DNA from: Enterococcus faecalis_A | GTDB lineage: Bacteria > Bacillota > Bacilli > Lactobacillales > Enterococcaceae | Length of the DNA stretch: 64,000 nucleotides | Direction of reading: 5' to 3' | Assembly: GCA_051295955.1 (NCBI GenBank) | Contig: JBPDWA010000004.1 | Coordinates: forward strand, 186,001-250,000 | In this document: positions 50,694 through 56,787 of the stretch, one piece after another | Numbering within the stretch: the first letter of the stretch is position 1 | Layout of the letters: every line of letters starts with the position of its first letter | The notes under the pieces: model-generated | The model's database searches: none | Told to the model about the DNA's origin: nothing | The model's input: the letters and a program-made list of their open reading frames with translations, nothing else | Translations under genes and position numbers: made by a program

Positions 50694-50903
50694 TTAATGT
50701 ATGGTGTAGGTTGCACGGTAATCGTGTACTATTTTTACTTTGAGAAGTTCTGGTTTTATGCTTGGAACTTCTTTTATTTTTCTAACTTCTTCACTAAGCA
50801 TTTCAGTCAAATTATCCTTTTTCCCTACATGAATTGATAATTCCACTTCACAAGGAATTAAACCTTTTTCATTTGTGATCGTTATTTGTCGTTTTTCGTC
50901 CAT
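50694..50903 (-). CDS. Small phage protein, unknown
   Basis: 69 residues; GGAGGAGG precedes the ATG at 50903. Beta-rich start (KRQITITNEKGLIPCEVELSIHVG) then a helix (LTEMLSEEVRKIKEV). Its first 35 bases overlap the end of the membrane protein gene upstream. Confidence 0.55.
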   Translation of the reverse strand: MDEKRQITITNEKGLIPCEVELSIHVGKKDNLTEMLSEEVRKIKEVPSIKPELLKVKIVHDYRATYTIH

Positions 50904-51048
50904 TTGATATCCTCCTCCACAAAATACTGCTCCCAACCCACACTCCATATAACAACAAGCCAACTACAAAGGTGCCAGACAGTATACAAGCAACACTTGT
51001 TACTAAGGTAATAGCGGTGTAGATGACGTATAAGTGTTTGGTTGTCAT
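50869..51048 (-). CDS. Small two-helix membrane protein
   Basis: 59 residues with two membrane segments (YVIYTAITLVTSVACIL, FVVGLLLYGVWVG) and a basic tail. Its start lies one base from the stop of the next gene upstream, and it overlaps the following gene. Confidence 0.5.
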   Translation of the reverse strand: MTTKHLYVIYTAITLVTSVACILSGTFVVGLLLYGVWVGSSILWRRISNGRKTTNNDHK

Positions 51049-51049
51049 G

Positions 51050-51289
51050 TTAGGCTCCTTTTAAATACTCTTCAGGGGTGACTTTTCTTGTTCTTCCTCT
51101 ATTATGAGCCAAATATGATAGGAACTTGTCGTATATATCAATGTTTATCCATACTTCTTGGCTTGTTACACGTTCGTAAGCTTCACGAAATATTGGCGTG
51201 TTTCTTAATAAAGCCATTCTTTTTTGATAGGTTGAAGGAGAATACTCGTACTTCTCCATAAATTCTTTCTTACGTAATTTATTAGTCAT
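51050..51289 (-). CDS. Small DNA-binding-type phage protein
   Basis: 79 residues, basic: RKKEFMEKYEYSPSTYQKRMALLRNTPIFREAYE reads as a helix-turn-helix, followed by VWINIDIYDKFLSYL. Possibly a small regulator or excisionase-like protein. No named family recognised with confidence. Confidence 0.55.
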   Translation of the reverse strand: MTNKLRKKEFMEKYEYSPSTYQKRMALLRNTPIFREAYERVTSQEVWINIDIYDKFLSYLAHNRGRTRKVTPEEYLKGA

Positions 51290-51342
51290 AACTACACTTC
51301 CTAACTTACTTGTTTTTGGCTTTTTAAAAGACTTGTATAAAT

Positions 51343-51465
51343 TTATTCACTTACTGATAGCTGCAATCCATACTTTTCCTTAACGCTCATCAATTCTACC
51401 GTGCTATCTAAAATCCCCTGACGCTCAACTAGCACTTCTGGCGTCATCCCTGTTTTCCTAATCAT
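51343..51465 (-). CDS. Short phage frame, possibly truncated
   Basis: 40 residues (RKTGMTPEVLVERQGILDSTVELMSVKEKYGLQL). The composition looks coding, but there is no ribosome site before the ATG. An upstream frame from about 51500 would fuse with it if one A were added at the AAAAA run near 51468. Weak call. Confidence 0.3.
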   Translation of the reverse strand: MIRKTGMTPEVLVERQGILDSTVELMSVKEKYGLQLSVSE

Positions 51466-51485
51466 TTTTGCAAATCCATGTAAGT

Positions 51486-51514
51486 TTGTTTTAGTTTCAC
51501 ATGCGCAGTATGAT
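51486..51514 (+). promoter_or_regulatory. Plus-strand promoter, module copy A
   Basis: TTGTTT (51486-51491), 17 bases, TATGAT (51509-51514), then AAAGGGGGTG and the gene start at 51540. Same design as copies at 52171, 53432 and 53758. Confidence 0.75.
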
Positions 51515-51539
51515 AATTACTGAAAGGGGGTGAAATGTG

Positions 51540-51878
51540 ATGAATGAATTAACTGAAGAATCTAAATTCGTTTTAGAAACTTTGTATAAAGAGTATTTAG
51601 ACAAAATTAACAACGGAATCTCGAAATCAGAAGCTAAAAAGATGAACAGTGGTCAGGCTATTCATGATGATTTCTTTTCTTATATGTTGTACGACGATTT
51701 AGTAGATTCTTGCAGAGAACTTGACCAACAAGAATTCTTAAACATTATGTGGGGCAGTAATAAACCTTTTCGTGTTTTCCTAACAAATAAAGCAATAGTT
51801 GAAATGGAAAACAAGTTCTCGAACGATATGAAAAAAGTTCTTGATTCCATCCTGTACTGGAAAAAACTACTCTTCTAA
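51540..51878 (+). CDS. Plus-strand early protein A, unknown
   Basis: 112 residues, acidic and helical (EESKFVLETLYKEYLDKINNG, DDFFSYMLYDDLVDSCRELDQQEF). AGGGGGTG lies eight bases before the ATG. Runs head-on into the Tad2-like gene and overlaps its last bases by 12. Starts from one of four matching plus-strand promoters. No family recognised. Confidence 0.65.
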   Translation: MNELTEESKFVLETLYKEYLDKINNGISKSEAKKMNSGQAIHDDFFSYMLYDDLVDSCRELDQQEFLNIMWGSNKPFRVFLTNKAIVEMENKFSNDMKKVLDSILYWKKLLF

Positions 51879-52094
51879 TTCCCAATCGATAGCTATCAAA
51901 TCATCCAATGTAGGATTCCAATTATTGCCTACATTGGATGTATCTTTTTTATCTTTTGATACGTCAATAATCAAGCAGCAGCTTCTTCTATTCGTTGGTA
52001 AAATGACTAAATTCTGTCCTTCTTTACGATTGGATTCTCTTAAGATTCCTTTACCATGTTTTTTAGCTTCTAACACAGCTCTTCTAATATCCAT
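51867..52094 (-). CDS. Tad2-like (DUF2829-type) anti-defence protein
   Basis: 75 residues. N-terminus DIRRAVLEAKKHGKGILRES, then LVILPTNRRSCCLIID, and the family hallmark at the end, NWNPTLDDLIAIDWELEE (W-x-P-x2-D-L-x-A-x-D-W-E). Tad2 proteins bind the cyclic signal molecules of Thoeris and related immune systems and so shut down those defences. AGGAGG lies upstream, inside a leader shared with other small genes here. The family match is good; which signal it binds cannot be told. Confidence 0.8.
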   Translation of the reverse strand: MDIRRAVLEAKKHGKGILRESNRKEGQNLVILPTNRRSCCLIIDVSKDKKDTSNVGNNWNPTLDDLIAIDWELEE

Positions 52095-52101
52095 TTGATT
52101 T

Positions 52102-52132
52102 ACCTCCTAACTTGGTTGTTTTTTATGTGTTG
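52102..52132 (-). repeat. Shared leader repeat of small genes, copy 1
   Basis: The bases before the Tad2-like gene (AACAACCAAGTTAGGAGGT on the minus strand) recur almost unchanged at 52751-52783 and, shorter, before the genes starting at 53410, 53737 and 54206. The first two copies agree over about 30 bases. Confidence 0.7.
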
Positions 52133-52170
52133 TTCTCTATTAGGAAAATAGTATCTACTTTGTATGTGTG

Positions 52171-52199
52171 TTGTTTTAATGTTGTTTTTAATTTATAAT
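52171..52199 (+). promoter_or_regulatory. Plus-strand promoter, module copy D
   Basis: TTGTTT (52171-52176), 17 bases, TATAAT (52194-52199), 25 bases before the next plus-strand gene. Confidence 0.75.
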
Positions 52200-52223
52200 T
52201 ACCCTAAAAAGGGGAAAAAAAGG

Positions 52224-52607
52224 ATGATATTAGATACTATTCATTATCAAAGAAAAATAATCCGGAAAATTTACTTTACCGCTAAAAGATCTAATTTTTC
52301 TGAAAATGTAAAATTGGAAACTCTAGATAAAAACAAAGCCAAATTGTTATATTTTTTACAAGAACTGGAAAATCAAAAATTTTTAGTAATTGTAAATAGG
52401 TTATCTAATGGTGAAGCTCCACATTCTCGCTTTTTTATGGGAGGGCAAGTATATATAGCCCCATATTGGGTAAAACTAACTGAAAAAGGCCAATATTTTT
52501 TCCCATTACTGATAAATACTTATTTGGAATTTTTTCTTAAATCCGTTCTAGTTCCTATCATAGTTAGTATTGCAACTGTTTTTGCTACTAATTATTTCAT
52601 TAAATAG
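52224..52607 (+). CDS. Tail-anchored membrane protein, unknown
   Basis: 127 residues from the ATG at 52224 with AAAGGGG upstream; the frame extends to 52164 without support. A winged-helix-like soluble part (LYFLQELENQKFLVIVNRL, WVKLTEKGQYFF) is followed by one C-terminal membrane segment (SVLVPIIVSIATVFATNYF). It overlaps the convergent small membrane protein gene. Confidence 0.6.
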   Translation: MILDTIHYQRKIIRKIYFTAKRSNFSENVKLETLDKNKAKLLYFLQELENQKFLVIVNRLSNGEAPHSRFFMGGQVYIAPYWVKLTEKGQYFFPLLINTYLEFFLKSVLVPIIVSIATVFATNYFIK

Positions 52608-52744
52608 CTTGTTAGAATTGAAGCTATAAGTGAAGCGAGTATAGGAATAAATATGCTTCTATTGAGCTTGTCTTGAGCGTCAAGCTCTTTCTCTCGTTTT
52701 TCTTCGAATTTTTTCCTCCAGTATTCATATTTTTCTTTATCCAT
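52592..52744 (-). CDS. Small tail-anchored membrane protein
   Basis: 50 residues: charged helix (KEKYEYWRKKFEEKREKELDAQ) then one membrane segment (SIFIPILASLIASILTSYL). AGGAGG in the shared leader repeat precedes it. Convergent with, and overlapping, the plus-strand tail-anchored protein gene. Confidence 0.6.
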   Translation of the reverse strand: MDKEKYEYWRKKFEEKREKELDAQDKLNRSIFIPILASLIASILTSYLMK

Positions 52745-52750
52745 TTTGTT

Positions 52751-52783
52751 CACCTCCTAACTTGGTTGTTTTTTTATGTGTTG
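52751..52783 (-). repeat. Shared leader repeat of small genes, copy 2
   Basis: Near-identical to 52102-52132 (AACAACCAAGTTAGGAGGT core plus flanking ACACATAAAAA), differing by one T in a run. Confidence 0.7.
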
Positions 52784-52971
52784 CTGTATTGTTTTTTCTT
52801 TAACCATTCTACAAAGTCAGGATTGTTGGCTTTATAAGAATTGACCGCTTTTCTTAATTCCCTGACCATAAAGTGATTTTTTGGGATTGCTTCATAGTTT
52901 GCGATTTCTTGAATTTGTTTATCCAAGTACTCTGGCATTCTTACCCCAGTTCTTTTTATTTCGTTACTCAT
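52774..52971 (-). CDS. Ribbon-helix-helix (Arc-type) regulator 1
   Basis: 65 residues. RTGVRMPEYLDKQIQEIANYEAIPKNHFMVRELRKAV is the ribbon-helix-helix pattern (a beta strand then two helices). AAGGAGG lies before the start. Its consensus-quality promoter at 53033-53010 is overlapped by tandem repeats, so self-regulation is likely. Divergent from a second ribbon-helix-helix gene. Confidence 0.8.
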   Translation of the reverse strand: MSNEIKRTGVRMPEYLDKQIQEIANYEAIPKNHFMVRELRKAVNSYKANNPDFVEWLKKKQYSNT

Positions 52972-52988
52972 TCTAATTGCCTCCTTAT

Positions 52989-53078
52989 GTTGCCTACTTG
53001 TTGTCTATATAATAATATGTTGCCTATATGTTGTCAACTAGTTTTTTGAAACTTTTTTTGTGTTATTATGTTGCCAAA
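52989..53078. promoter_or_regulatory. Tandem operator and promoter between two ribbon-helix-helix genes
   Basis: Five copies of TGTTG[CT]C[TA]A, at 52989, 53000, 53019, 53030 and 53070; the pairs 1-2 and 3-4 are each 11 bases apart. A minus-strand promoter, TTGACA (53038-53033), 17 bases, TATTAT (53015-53010), lies across copies 2-4. Tandem direct repeats one helical turn apart are typical targets of Arc/MetJ-type proteins. Confidence 0.8.
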
Positions 53079-53103
53079 TAGACACTAAAAAGGAGACGAT
53101 GTG

Positions 53104-53289
53104 ATGGCTACATATAAGAATCCCCATTTCGCAATAAGAATACCTAAAGAATTATTAGAAAAACTAAAATATATTGCTGAGTACAATGCTCGTTCAGCGA
53201 ATAAAGAAATTGAATTTCTAGTTCGAACCCATGTCAATAATTTTGAAAAGGAGCATGGAAAAATCAAAGTAAATGGCGATAAAAAGTAG
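53104..53289 (+). CDS. Ribbon-helix-helix (Arc-type) regulator 2
   Basis: 61 residues: NPHFAIRIPKELLEKLKYIAEYNARSANKEIEFLVRTHV is a textbook Arc-type ribbon-helix-helix. AAGGAG lies eight bases before the ATG at 53104. It overlaps the end of a third ribbon-helix-helix gene on the other strand and shares the operator region with the first. Confidence 0.85.
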   Translation: MATYKNPHFAIRIPKELLEKLKYIAEYNARSANKEIEFLVRTHVNNFEKEHGKIKVNGDKK

Positions 53290-53410
53290 TTGATTCTTTT
53301 AATTTTTGCTTAACCAACGAATTAAAACTAATTCCTAAATAATCACTTAAATTCATCAACGCTTCGTACAGGTCAACAGGCAGTCGGAGCGTTGTTTGTT
53401 TCTTTTCCAT
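53264..53410 (-). CDS. Ribbon-helix-helix regulator 3
   Basis: 48 residues: KKQTTLRLPVDLYEALMNLSDYLGISFNSLVKQKLKES. Start set by AAGGAGG in the shared leader motif. Third protein of this fold within 700 bases; its leader abuts the plus-strand promoter at 53432. Convergent overlap of 26 bases with regulator 2. Confidence 0.75.
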   Translation of the reverse strand: MEKKQTTLRLPVDLYEALMNLSDYLGISFNSLVKQKLKESTTFYRHLL

Positions 53411-53431
53411 AGGTGCTACCTCCTTGGCTGG

Positions 53432-53460
53432 TTGTTCTTGTTTCCCACTTGCAGTATGAT
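53432..53460 (+). promoter_or_regulatory. Plus-strand promoter, module copy B
   Basis: TTGTTC (53432-53437), 17 bases, TATGAT (53455-53460), then GAAAGGGGGTGA. Confidence 0.7.
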
Positions 53461-53487
53461 AATTGCGAAAGGGGGTGATATGAGGTT

Positions 53488-53613
53488 ATGGAGCATCGTT
53501 CAGGTGATCCTATAAAGGATCAAATTGCTATAGCAACTATAGTTGCTCGTAATTATGCAGAAAATCTGACATACAATTTGTTAAAAGAGTTTTTTGTCGA
53601 CGAATTCGATTAA
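53488..53613 (+). CDS. 41-residue early protein B
   Basis: An ATG at 53488 gives a 41-residue peptide (PIKDQIAIATIVARNYAENLTYNLL...). The GGGGGTG site is somewhat far (about 15 bases) and an ATG nearer to it (53480) opens only an 11-codon frame. Overlaps the convergent gene below by 77 bases. Confidence 0.45.
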   Translation: MEHRSGDPIKDQIAIATIVARNYAENLTYNLLKEFFVDEFD

Positions 53614-53737
53614 TATCTATTTGCACAAGTTCTGCCTTCGATATACTGATTGCTTTTTTTTCCTCTTGACTACTTCCGATAGTTGAGAGGACTTTTTTTA
53701 CTTCCTGTGCTGTGCCTTCAATAATTGTTATTTTCAT
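53537..53737 (-). CDS. Small phage protein, unknown
   Basis: 66 residues; TAGGAGGTG precedes the ATG at 53737. Beta start (KITIIEGTAQEVKKVLSTIG) then a basic helix (VQIDINRIRRQKTLLTNCM). Convergent with protein B. Confidence 0.6.
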   Translation of the reverse strand: MKITIIEGTAQEVKKVLSTIGSSQEEKKAISISKAELVQIDINRIRRQKTLLTNCMSDFLHNYEQL

Positions 53738-53757
53738 ATTGTCACCTCCTAGATTGA

Positions 53758-53786
53758 TTGTTTCTGTTTCACCCATGCTATATAAT
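53758..53786 (+). promoter_or_regulatory. Plus-strand promoter, module copy C
   Basis: TTGTTT (53758-53763), 17 bases, TATAAT (53781-53786), then AAAGGAGGTGA and the gene start at 53809. Confidence 0.78.
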
Positions 53787-53808
53787 TACTGAAAGGAGGT
53801 GAAATGTA

Positions 53809-53988
53809 ATGTTATCAACTAAAAATTTTTCTAATGATCTTAAAGAAAAATTGGCAATTGCTTCTGCTAAGGCATATGTTGACTACCAATCAAAATTATT
53901 CCTTGATGATGATAAAAGTCATTCTGCAGAAGAATTTACAGAAATGATGGTTGCAGCTTATTACAAATCTAGACAATCTTTGAAATAA
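53809..53988 (+). CDS. 59-residue early protein C
   Basis: KNFSNDLKEKLAIASAKAYVDYQSKLF...EEFTEMMVAAYYKSRQSL, helical and slightly acidic. AAGGAGGTG precedes the ATG. Its end overlaps the convergent gene below by 28 bases, as in the other modules. No family recognised. Confidence 0.6.
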   Translation: MLSTKNFSNDLKEKLAIASAKAYVDYQSKLFLDDDKSHSAEEFTEMMVAAYYKSRQSLK

Positions 53989-54206
53989 TTTGGTAATGGT
54001 TCATTATTGTGTACTACACACACTAAACTATCGAGTGATTTGCAAATTGCCCGTACATCTTTTAAGGGTAATTTGCTTTTTCTCAGAAGTTCATAAATTT
54101 CTATACATACCTGCGCTTTCTTTTCATTGTTCTCATTATCAATGAATGAAATTGGTAATATGCTTACCATTTCTTTGTTTTTTTCAAGTAATTCGCTCAG
54201 CTCCAT
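53961..54206 (-). CDS. Small phage protein, unknown
   Basis: 81 residues, acidic and helical (LSELLEKNKEMVSILPISF, AQVCIEIYELLRKSKLPLKDVRAICKSL). AGGAGGTAAATCAA precedes the ATG, the same leader as the Tad2-like gene. Lies directly after cro on the same strand. Confidence 0.6.
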   Translation of the reverse strand: MELSELLEKNKEMVSILPISFIDNENNEKKAQVCIEIYELLRKSKLPLKDVRAICKSLDSLVCVVHNNEPLPNYFKDCLDL

Positions 54207-54218
54207 TTGATTTACCTC

Positions 54219-54449
54219 CTAGGTTGGTTGTTTTGATCTTACGGTTAAACCGTAATCCAGTGGTGAAAAAATGATGTCGTTATATGTGACATCAAAAGCC
54301 TTCTCAATTGTTTTAATAATTGGTACATCTGGATAAGTTTTCCCTTTTTCATAATTTGCCCAAGTTTCTACTGAAACCCCTATAGCTTCTGCTGCTTCTT
54401 TTTGTGTCCAATTTCTCATTGCACGAAGCCCTTTTAAGGTTACTCTCAT
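54219..54449 (-). CDS. Cro-like repressor, XRE family
   Basis: 76 residues: an HTH domain (LRAMRNWTQKEAAEAIGVSVETWANYEKGKTYPDVPIIKTI). First gene of the lytic direction, divergent from cI. AAGGAGGTG precedes the start. Its promoter (54505-54477) has a 17-bp palindrome exactly filling the spacer. A third copy of the palindrome (54239-54255) lies inside its own coding end. Confidence 0.9.
   Translation of the reverse strand: MRVTLKGLRAMRNWTQKEAAEAIGVSVETWANYEKGKTYPDVPIIKTIEKAFDVTYNDIIFSPLDYGLTVRSKQPT
54239..54255. promoter_or_regulatory. CI/Cro operator, copy inside cro
   Basis: TTACGGTTAAACCGTAA, a perfect palindrome apart from its centre and the same as the operator at 54483. Located within the last codons of cro. 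Confidence 0.8.
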
Positions 54450-54476
54450 GCTCCATCACCTCCTTGGTACAGCACC

Positions 54477-54505
54477 ATAATATTACGGTTTAACCGTAAT
54501 GTCAA
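54477..54505 (-). promoter_or_regulatory. Lytic promoter (PR type) with operator in the spacer
   Basis: Minus strand TTGACA (54505-54500) and TATTAT (54482-54477), 17 bases apart; the spacer (54483-54499) is exactly the palindrome TTACGGTTTAACCGTAA. Confidence 0.92.
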
Positions 54506-54575
54506 GTAAAAACTTCATTTTTTTATTTTATTTTCTAACATATTACACCTCAGAAATAGTTTTACCATATTATTA

Positions 54576-54604
54576 TTGACTTTTTTACGTTTTAACCGTA
54601 TTGT
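54576..54604 (+). promoter_or_regulatory. Lysogenic promoter of cI with operator
   Basis: TTGACT (54576-54581), 17 bases, TATTGT (54599-54604). A diverged operator copy, TTACGTTTTAACCGTAT (54585-54601), lies in the spacer and touches the -10. Confidence 0.82.
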
Positions 54605-54640
54605 ATTACATATAGAGTTACTGTAAAGGAGAGGTTCACT

Positions 54641-55438
54641 ATGAGTAATTTAGGTAATAAGGAAGTGATGGCAAAAAATATTCAATACTACATGGACAGA
54701 CAAGGTATAGATAGAAAAAAACTATCAGCCGACTTATCTATAAGTTACACTACTCTAACAGATTGGTTAAAAGCTAAAACTTACCCTAGAATTGATAAAA
54801 TTGAGATGCTATCAAATTATTTTTCAATATCTAAAGCCGATTTAGTAGAGGAAAAACAACCAGCCACCACCCTAACCAAAATAACCGACACATCGGCAAA
54901 GCTAAACGAATCTGGACAAAAGAAAGTCTTAAAATGCGCCGAAGATGAACTAAAAGAACAGGAAAAAGCAAAGAAAAAAACCTCATCAACTATACATGAT
55001 GAGATTAAACAAACAACAAATAATATCATCCACATACCAAAAACAAGGGCAGATGAGAAATTCAAACCTGTCAAATATTTTGGAGCTGTTTCCGCAGGTA
55101 CAGGGGAATTCATTTTTGGAGTTGAAATAGCCGATACTGTTTATTTACCGGAAATTAAATTACCTACGACACCATTTGATTATGCGCTAAGAATTAATGG
55201 AGATTCCATGGAACCTGCTTTCAAACATAGACAATATATTTTCGTTCAATCTTTCTCTGATGGGGGGGATATTCGAGATGGCATGTTAGCGATTGTCCTT
55301 TATGAAAGTCAGGTGTATTTTAAAAAATTATGTATTGAAAATGATTGTGTCCGTTTAGTTTCTTTAAACAAAAAATACCCGGATATTCATGTGACAAATC
55401 CTGATGGTTTCAAAGTTTTGGGAAAAGTAATTGTATAA
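54641..55438 (+). CDS. CI-like repressor with S24 self-cleavage domain
   Basis: 265 residues. HTH at residues 8-65 (IDRKKLSADLSISYTTLTDWLKAKTYPRIDKI), a charged linker, and a LexA/CI-type peptidase from about 145. The latter shows the Ala-Gly cleavage site in FGAVSAGTGEF, the Ser in NGDSMEPAF and the Lys in VYFKKL. RecA-stimulated self-cleavage makes the prophage SOS-inducible. AAGGAGAGG precedes the ATG. It is followed by the two-gene cassette and the integrase on the same strand. Confidence 0.93.
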   Translation: MSNLGNKEVMAKNIQYYMDRQGIDRKKLSADLSISYTTLTDWLKAKTYPRIDKIEMLSNYFSISKADLVEEKQPATTLTKITDTSAKLNESGQKKVLKCAEDELKEQEKAKKKTSSTIHDEIKQTTNNIIHIPKTRADEKFKPVKYFGAVSAGTGEFIFGVEIADTVYLPEIKLPTTPFDYALRINGDSMEPAFKHRQYIFVQSFSDGGDIRDGMLAIVLYESQVYFKKLCIENDCVRLVSLNKKYPDIHVTNPDGFKVLGKVIV

Positions 55439-55460
55439 AATAACTAAAGGTGGTCATTCA

Positions 55461-55910
55461 ATGGATATTAATAGTTTAGATAATACAGAAGTCCAAGAAT
55501 TAATACATTCCCTAAAAAAACCTACTAGACTATTTGCATTATCTGAAATTAATGAAAAAATATCGACAATGTTCGGCAAAATATCTATTTCCGAATCTGT
55601 CATAGGAATTATTGATAGCGTTGAATATACGCTTTGTATTTATCGTGGAAAAAGAGATCCTCATAGATTTAGTATTAACTTAAGATTCTCTAATCATCAT
55701 CACCAATTGATTCGCTTAGACATCGGATCTGGGCATAACAACCCAGATGGAAGTAAAATAACTGGAGACCATATTCATATCTATAATAAAAATTTTCCTA
55801 AGAGAGACTCTTACGCTTACTCTTTAGATATCCACGATTTCCCAAATGTGGAAAATATGATAGATGCTTTTTATAAGTTTTCAATGTATACTAACATAAA
55901 AGAATTGTGA
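55461..55910 (+). CDS. First gene of a two-gene lysogenic cassette (DUF6978-like)
   Basis: 149 residues from the ATG at 55461 with AAAGGTGG upstream. Helical start (NTEVQELIHSLKKPTRLFALSEINEKIS) and a beta-rich rest with many His residues (LRFSNHHHQLIRLDIGSGHNNPDG, HIHIYNK). I think it belongs to the DUF6978 group. It lies 10 bases from the next gene, between cI and the integrase, where prophages carry lysogeny-expressed accessory genes. Confidence 0.6.
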   Translation: MDINSLDNTEVQELIHSLKKPTRLFALSEINEKISTMFGKISISESVIGIIDSVEYTLCIYRGKRDPHRFSINLRFSNHHHQLIRLDIGSGHNNPDGSKITGDHIHIYNKNFPKRDSYAYSLDIHDFPNVENMIDAFYKFSMYTNIKEL

Positions 55911-55932
55911 ATTAAGATAGGTGGTGATTATT

Positions 55933-56730
55933 TTGAGCAAACTATGTGAATTAAAAAAACAATATTCTAATTGGTTGATTGATAATATGAATTATGACCA
56001 ACTTGATTCGTCAACTATACGAATTGATACCCCTTTTTTAGATAATGATTTTGATGAGATTATTTTATATGTTGATTTGCTCAAAAATAATAAAATCACA
56101 ATATCTGACGACGGATATACTCTAGCAAATCTTAGCAGTAAAGGATACGGCATAAACAATAGAACATATAAAAGAAATAGTATTTTAGCTGAAATTGTAA
56201 CTGAATATGGTGTTGAATATAATATTAAAGAACAAGAATTATTTATTCATACAGATTTTGATAAATTTGCAGTCTCTAAACATCGTTTGTTACAAGCTAT
56301 TTTAAAAATTAATGACATGTTCTTACTTCGTCCCAATTACGAATCAACTGTTACTTTTGAAATAATCTCAAAAGAATTAGAAAAAAATAATATTTTATTT
56401 TCTACAAACGCCCCGGCTTTAGGCCGTCGTGGAATTACCTTTATTTTTGATTTCTCTATTCCTACCAAGAAAAAGAAAGATAAATTAATCCGAATTATAA
56501 ATTCACCTAACGATTTAAACTACTCAAAGATATTAAGTATGGATGCTAGCATGCTTAAGGGCTCTAAAGATGCTGATTTTTTTGCTATATTAGATGATGT
56601 AAATCATAACGTAAATCACTTATCTGAAATTGAATCAATATATGAAGAGGTAAAAGAACAATATGATGTAAATATATCTCCTATCATGTTTTCGGAATTA
56701 AATAAGAAAGTTTCTCTATTGAAAAATTAG
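55933..56730 (+). CDS. DUF1828/DUF1829-type protein
   Basis: 265 residues from a TTG start with AGGTGG eight bases upstream. The N-terminal part shows the DUF1828 pattern (IRIDTPFLDNDFDEIILYVDLLKNNKITISDDGYTLANLSSKG). The C-terminal part matches DUF1829 (FEIISKELEKNNILFSTNAPALGRRGITFIFDFSI). Function unknown; the pair with the previous gene recurs in Firmicutes prophages as far as I recall, so it may be an accessory or defence pair. A terminator follows immediately. Confidence 0.75.
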   Translation: MSKLCELKKQYSNWLIDNMNYDQLDSSTIRIDTPFLDNDFDEIILYVDLLKNNKITISDDGYTLANLSSKGYGINNRTYKRNSILAEIVTEYGVEYNIKEQELFIHTDFDKFAVSKHRLLQAILKINDMFLLRPNYESTVTFEIISKELEKNNILFSTNAPALGRRGITFIFDFSIPTKKKKDKLIRIINSPNDLNYSKILSMDASMLKGSKDADFFAILDDVNHNVNHLSEIESIYEEVKEQYDVNISPIMFSELNKKVSLLKN

Positions 56731-56750
56731 CCCACCTCGGGCTTTTCTTT
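56729..56750 (+). terminator. Terminator of the cI operon
   Basis: AGCCC (56729-56733) pairs with GGGCT (56739-56743), followed by TTTTCTTT, overlapping the stop of the DUF1828 gene. Confidence 0.7.
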
Positions 56751-56787
56751 TATCTTATTGTAATATATTTTTAAAAGGAGTTTCGCT

